Assembly (NCBI GenBank): GCA_902836725.1
Contig: CADFRV010000100.1
Span: 1-8,975 of the forward strand
Direction: 5' to 3'
From: Muribaculaceae bacterium
GTDB taxonomy: Bacteria > Bacteroidota > Bacteroidia > Bacteroidales > Muribaculaceae
Length of the DNA stretch: 8,975 nt
The notes beneath the pieces are model-generated. The model ran no database searches. It was not told the DNA's origin and saw nothing but the letters and a program-made list of their open reading frames with translations. Shown here piece by piece: positions 5,932-8,975 of this stretch; the first letter of the stretch is position 1, and every line of letters begins with the position of its first letter. Made by a program: the position numbers and the translations under genes.

Positions 5932-6092
5932 AACTGTTTGAGACAATCTCGAATGGATTAAAGAATTCATATGAGAATCTTCTTCGCCAGAAGGCCGCTT
6001 TAGGGCAGCATATAGTTATAGCCGATGCGGAAGGCAAACCCGTTGAGATACCCGCAGCCGAGATGCTTGCAAAAAAAGAGAAAGAGAAATAA
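5910..6092 (+). CDS. Small partner protein of the zeta-like gene (possible antitoxin)
   Basis: The 60-residue, charged, soluble product has a predicted helical first half (KLFETISNGLKNSYENLLRQ, residues 8-27). A short strand-like segment follows, HIVIADAEGKPVEIPA (34-49), and a lysine-rich tail. Small proteins of this layout, with a helix followed by 'VI..dGK.v.I', are to my recollection often encoded next to zeta-type kinases in Bacteroidota, where they may act as the antitoxin or a partner. The ATG lies inside the end of the zeta remnant, 22 bases before its stop, suggesting translational coupling. Unlike its neighbour the frame looks intact. The function is inferred from position only; no activity can be read from the sequence. 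Confidence 0.6.
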   Translation: MSGQEEIKLFETISNGLKNSYENLLRQKAALGQHIVIADAEGKPVEIPAAEMLAKKEKEK

Positions 6093-6104
6093 CATACAGA
6101 ATGT

Positions 6105-6266
6105 ATGTATTATCCAGTATTGTCAGGCGCTATAACCGGCGCTATTGCTGTAGTTGTCTTTCAACTTCTCCCCAAAAAGTGGAACATCTGGCTTCGTGGT
6201 ATCATCGCTATCCTCGCTACAACCATTCTTGCCTGCATTGTGCGGCTTATTGCGGGCCCGTTCTGA
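6105..6266 (+). CDS. 53-residue two-helix membrane protein, unknown function
   Basis: This frame begins MYYPVLSGAITGAIAVVVFQ, has a basic turn LPKKWNIWLRG (residues 22-32) and a second hydrophobic stretch IIAILATTILACIVRLIAG (33-51). It predicts two membrane helices (about 4-22 and 32-50) joined by a short positively charged loop, which by the positive-inside rule would face the cytoplasm. It starts 12 bases after the preceding small gene and ends with TGA at 6264-6266, so it likely shares its transcript. A competing ATG at 6101 in another frame gives a cysteine- and arginine-rich peptide that looks like a shadow. I do not recognise the family. The hydrophobic design and clean helix boundaries support real coding. 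A small toxin, a holin-like peptide or a structural membrane peptide are all open possibilities. Confidence 0.6.
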   Translation: MYYPVLSGAITGAIAVVVFQLLPKKWNIWLRGIIAILATTILACIVRLIAGPF

Positions 6267-6331
6267 GAAGCCGGTTCCATAGATGCGCTGGAATAGCTCT
6301 CATAATCATCTCCCTGGCCATCTGAGCGGAC

Positions 6332-7045
6332 TTACGGCTTCAGATATGCGAGCAAGCGGTCGGGATCATAATTCAGTATGAGGCCGTCCGGGAAATCTGT
6401 AGCCTGCAGCAGCGGGGCCACCCGCGAATAGTCCCCTATCTGAAACGAGATATGGGCGTCGCTCCCAAGCAGTACGGGAACCTCATATTTGCGGCAAAGA
6501 CGCAGAAGCTCGGTGTTGTTAGGCTCTGCCAGAATATGTTTGGTGCGGGCCGGCGACAGCGAGTGGTTATTGACCTCCAATACCGTGTGCGTCTCTTTCG
6601 ACACCCTTACAAGCGCTTCAAGATCAAGAAGCGCCGTTCCGTCGGCCGGATGGCTTATCATCTGTATACGTGGATCGCGCATCACCTTTATCATCCCCGA
6701 TGTGTTCTCATCCATGGTGCCACCCTTCCAACACACATCATGTATGCCGGCTATGCGCAGGTCGAGCCGTTCCATAGTGCGGTCCGACACATCAAGCGTC
6801 CCCTCGGTATCAAGAATGTTTATCTCGCACCCGAGCATCAGCCTCACGCCATACATCACCCTCGGCACCACATGCATATTGCTGAAATAAATCTCGTGGC
6901 AACTCCCCGGCACGGCAGGGCCATGCTCGGTGATGCCGAGAATCTCAATCCCTTTTTCCGAGGCCGCCGATGCCATCTCCTGCATCGAGCTGTATGCGTG
7001 CCCCGAAACGATGGTATGCGTATGAAGATCAGCTTTGGTTTTCAT
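6332..7045 (-). CDS. PHP-domain phosphatase, YcdX type
   Basis: The 237-residue cytosolic protein belongs to the PHP metal-dependent phosphoesterase family and matches the E. coli YcdX pattern (245 residues), a phosphatase with a trinuclear zinc site. All expected metal ligands are present and nearly in register: H8 and H10 (DLHTHT), H16 (SGHAYSS), H41 (TEHGP), E74 (GCEINI), H102 (GIHD), H132 (ISHPADG), D196 and H198 (GSDAH). Other family marks are YFSN (53-56) and PRVMYGV (61-67). The physiological substrate is not known for this type. The gene stands alone and faces the small-protein cassette tail to tail; its stop is 65 bases from that cassette. It has a plausible own promoter upstream. 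There is no sign of damage. Confidence 0.9.
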   Translation of the reverse strand: MKTKADLHTHTIVSGHAYSSMQEMASAASEKGIEILGITEHGPAVPGSCHEIYFSNMHVVPRVMYGVRLMLGCEINILDTEGTLDVSDRTMERLDLRIAGIHDVCWKGGTMDENTSGMIKVMRDPRIQMISHPADGTALLDLEALVRVSKETHTVLEVNNHSLSPARTKHILAEPNNTELLRLCRKYEVPVLLGSDAHISFQIGDYSRVAPLLQATDFPDGLILNYDPDRLLAYLKP

Positions 7046-7089
7046 CTGTCTGACGGTTAAAATGAATAAACAAGAAACGTTTTACGCCG

Positions 7090-7097
7090 CAAAGTTA
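7090..7097 (-). promoter_or_regulatory. Probable -7 element of the PHP phosphatase gene
   Basis: On the minus strand TAACTTTG (7097-7090) is a perfect TAnnTTTG element, placing the start of transcription near 7083, about 38 bases before the ATG at 7045. No good TTTG is found at the -33 position, so the assignment rests on the -7 box and its location. Confidence 0.5.
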
Positions 7098-7163
7098 CTC
7101 ATTTCCGCCGGCATCCCCACACTGATATATCCTTTATGGATCAATAATATAAATTACTTTTAC

Positions 7164-7195
7164 GGCTTTTTGAGAGTTAAAATATCCTAAAAGCC
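7164..7195. repeat. Inverted repeat upstream of the lipoprotein promoter
   Basis: GGCTTTT (7164-7170) and AAAAGCC (7189-7195) form a perfect 7-bp inverted repeat separated by 18 bases, ending nine bases before the -33 box of the lipoprotein promoter. It could be an operator-like site or chance in A/T-rich DNA. Confidence 0.3.
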
Positions 7196-7204
7196 AGACC
7201 TAAG

Positions 7205-7235
7205 TTTGTCTATTTATTACAAACCCCTAATTTTG
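7205..7235 (+). promoter_or_regulatory. Promoter of the lipoprotein gene
   Basis: TTTG (7205-7208), a 19-base spacer and TAATTTTG (7228-7235) form a perfect match to the Bacteroidota consensus. The transcript would start near 7241, leaving an unusually long leader of about 160 bases before the ATG at 7400. Confidence 0.75.
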
Positions 7236-7399
7236 TAAAATATAGGTTACTATTATATCATTGTACTTTCTGCATCTTGTATAAGTATTAAGCAATACGT
7301 TTATTACAATTTTCGGATATACAGAAATGCGATAAACAATCAATCTCAATCATTAACAAAGTAATCTTATTTAATACCACACCTTATACCCTAATAATC

Positions 7400-8533
7400 A
7401 TGATGAAAAAATCACTCATCATATCCATTATTTGCTTATTGCTTCAATCATGTATGAGCACCGATGCAGCCGCAGAAGTGGCATCTCCGCATGACAATGC
7501 CATTCAGCTTGGTAACGCTAAGTTGGCTGTGTGTGTACTCGTACTGGGCGATCCGAATGATTTAACATTCGATGTAGACAGCTTTCTGAATGAGATTAAT
7601 GTGTTTTGCAGCACACGCTCGCTTTTCGATTATGAAAGGGACGCTAATCTGATTCCTCTCACCATGTCGCGTGGAGAATATTGTGTATATCACCAGGAAA
7701 TTCCGCTGGAATGCAAAGAGGAAGTTGTCGGATTACGCGTATGCAAAGGCTCGGAATTTCAAGGTGGAACAGAGTGTATCCTTCACCAGGATTCCATCAA
7801 TAAGTTCATCCTCTACCTTTCTAAAGACGGACGAATTTTGAATTGCGACTATCCACAGGGAGACATCAAAGAATGGATGGATATCGCTGCGGTTGGATAC
7901 AATAGTGAGATGGTTGACCCATCGGTATTTGTTCCTCGCAAAAAATCATTATATGACAAATCATGGCAGGAGGTAACCGACTATATGGTTAACTCCCTTT
8001 GGCCCGAATTTCTTAAACAATCCATAGAGACGATTACATTACCAAGCTTTGCAGAAGATTGGGTGGTGAACACACTCAAGAAACGCTTCGCTTCGTCATG
8101 CATACTTCCTTATGTAAGAAATGCCGATATGCTTCTTGGTAAATCTGTTACCGAGCCCCCGATGGAAGCATATTATTTTCTTGACAGTATAAATTACAAC
8201 CCTGATATTTTTTTGAAAAACGAGATGAATTTTCCGCAGGCTTGGTTTCTCGGAAGCATACTGAAATATCCCGACGGAGGATTAAACGATATAGGGGAAA
8301 CGCCTGTTGCACAATGGCAGGAGTACGCATACAAAAAACTTGCCCCCGCTATGAAAGAGCGTCCGAAGCTCCTTCTTGACCTCCTGTCAGGGATGTCATA
8401 CGCAAACCAGCTTGACAAGGATACGCCCCTGACCGAAACACAGATTAAAAATATCAAGGAAGGATATACCGACGATATCGGCAAGATAATTCTCAACCGC
8501 AACGAGAAGCTACTCTCAACCAAAGGCGACTGA
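7400..8533 (+). CDS. Predicted lipoprotein of unknown function
   Basis: The 377-residue protein starts MMKKSLIISIICLLLQSCMS, a lipoprotein signal peptide with lipobox LQSC and lipidated Cys18, so it should be anchored in the cell envelope. After a low-complexity linker (19-30), residues ~35-165 look beta-rich with several scattered cysteines. Residues ~185-377 look mainly helical, ending in a charged segment (LTETQIKNIKEGYTDDIGK, 346-364). No CxxC pair, catalytic motif or known domain is recognised. The beta-then-helical layout loosely recalls the non-thioredoxin part of Bacteroidota TlpA-like lipoproteins, but no thioredoxin domain follows in any frame, so this is only a weak idea. Base composition is clearly A/T richer than the met operon. 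It is a single gene with its own promoter. Two adjacent ATGs (7400, 7403) make the exact start ambiguous by one residue. Confidence 0.8.
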   Translation: MMKKSLIISIICLLLQSCMSTDAAAEVASPHDNAIQLGNAKLAVCVLVLGDPNDLTFDVDSFLNEINVFCSTRSLFDYERDANLIPLTMSRGEYCVYHQEIPLECKEEVVGLRVCKGSEFQGGTECILHQDSINKFILYLSKDGRILNCDYPQGDIKEWMDIAAVGYNSEMVDPSVFVPRKKSLYDKSWQEVTDYMVNSLWPEFLKQSIETITLPSFAEDWVVNTLKKRFASSCILPYVRNADMLLGKSVTEPPMEAYYFLDSINYNPDIFLKNEMNFPQAWFLGSILKYPDGGLNDIGETPVAQWQEYAYKKLAPAMKERPKLLLDLLSGMSYANQLDKDTPLTETQIKNIKEGYTDDIGKIILNRNEKLLSTKGD

Positions 8534-8975
8534 AACAATCCTTAAGACATAACGCAAACTGCATAAATAGCACATGTACTTTATAACCTGGTTTAATTAA
8601 CCAATTTAAAGACTGATGCCACGTCAAATTACGCGCAGAGAGAAGCTATTTAACCGCATAATAATACCGTTACGCAACTCTTGATCTAATGAACGCCGGA
8701 ATAGCCATTGTAAGTTCGGACGGGAACGGACTGTATGCCTCATTAAGAGATGCATAATCTCCCCGGACATACCCTCTTAGCTCTATTCAGGAAATGCGCC
8801 AGATACAATGCAACAGATTAAAAATTATTGCAGTCCGGTAAAAAACGCCTAAGTCACCGATTATCCACTGACACACAATATGTTGAAGCGTGTTTAGACA
8901 ACATCGTATTGTCCCTCTATACCATACAGACAATCAACGTGCGTTATATTGCCGGAAATAATACTACCGCGAGCC
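8534..8975. other. Gene-free right end of the window
   Basis: No frame here has convincing protein character on either strand; only short frames of about 22 codons occur. There is no tRNA, no recognisable promoter of the TAnnTTTG type and no strong terminator after the lipoprotein gene. A 7-bp inverted repeat CGGACTG (8727-8733) / CAGTCCG (8831-8837) spans about 97 bases and is probably chance. The stretch may be the upstream region of a gene beyond the edge. Confidence 0.4.

Larger units (their letters stand above)
7046..7399. other. A/T-rich divergent intergenic region
   Basis: This 354-base gap separates the divergent PHP phosphatase and lipoprotein genes. I see no coding frame of note. 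It contains the two promoters listed separately, a 7-bp inverted repeat at 7164-7195 and a ~160-base A/T-rich untranslated leader (about 7241-7399) with no clear riboswitch-like fold. Confidence 0.5.

Noticed and set aside
6101..6325. 74-residue frame starting at ATG 6101
   Set aside because: Its Cys/Arg/His-rich product looks like a frame shadow of the two-helix membrane protein starting at 6105.
6267..6341. GAAGCCG/CGGCTTC inverted repeat as a bidirectional terminator between converging genes
   Set aside because: Only seven pairs with a 61-base loop and no T run; probably chance.
8534..8975. Remnant of a thioredoxin domain or other gene after the lipoprotein
   Set aside because: No frame shows a WCxxC-type motif or extended protein-like sequence; frames are short and frequently stopped.

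Overview
The window looks like chromosomal DNA of a Bacteroidota member, most likely order Bacteroidales. The main evidence is a set of promoters of the TTTG-N19/22-TAnnTTTG type that this phylum uses, the lack of strong Shine-Dalgarno sequences, and Bacteroidota-like proteins. The family cannot be fixed from the sequence; a Muribaculaceae-like gut bacterium is a guess.

Layout. Positions 1-55 hold the 5' part of a minus-strand tRNA-Leu(CAG) with its own promoter and a structured leader. After a gene-free stretch, a strong promoter (446-476) drives a regulated methionine operon: a short Met-rich leader peptide (523-624), an overlapping antiterminator/terminator switch (611-692), then metY (735-2039), metX (2068-3099) and hom (3096-4313). 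Converging on hom is a FemAB/GNAT-like acyltransferase gene (5294-4338, minus). Next come a promoter, a hairpin leader, tRNA-Ser(GGA) and a strong intrinsic terminator (5421-5646). Just behind the terminator lies a small AT-richer cassette: the C-terminal remnant of a zeta-toxin-like kinase (5689-5931), an overlapping 60-residue partner gene (5910-6092) and a 53-residue two-helix membrane protein (6105-6266). A YcdX-type PHP phosphatase gene (7045-6332, minus) follows. A gene-free region with divergent promoters leads to a lipoprotein of unknown function (7400-8533). The last 442 bases show no gene.

How the genes work together. Hom makes homoserine, MetX acylates it, and MetY exchanges the acyl group for sulfide to give homocysteine, the direct precursor of methionine. 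The leader peptide has five Met codons within seven (residues 20-26). It ends on a segment that can pair either with the terminator's 5' arm or be covered by the ribosome. This is the arrangement expected for ribosome-mediated transcription attenuation responding to charged tRNA-Met, and it is the most interesting element in the window. Second in interest are the eroded toxin cassette behind tRNA-Ser and the unannotated small membrane protein attached to it.
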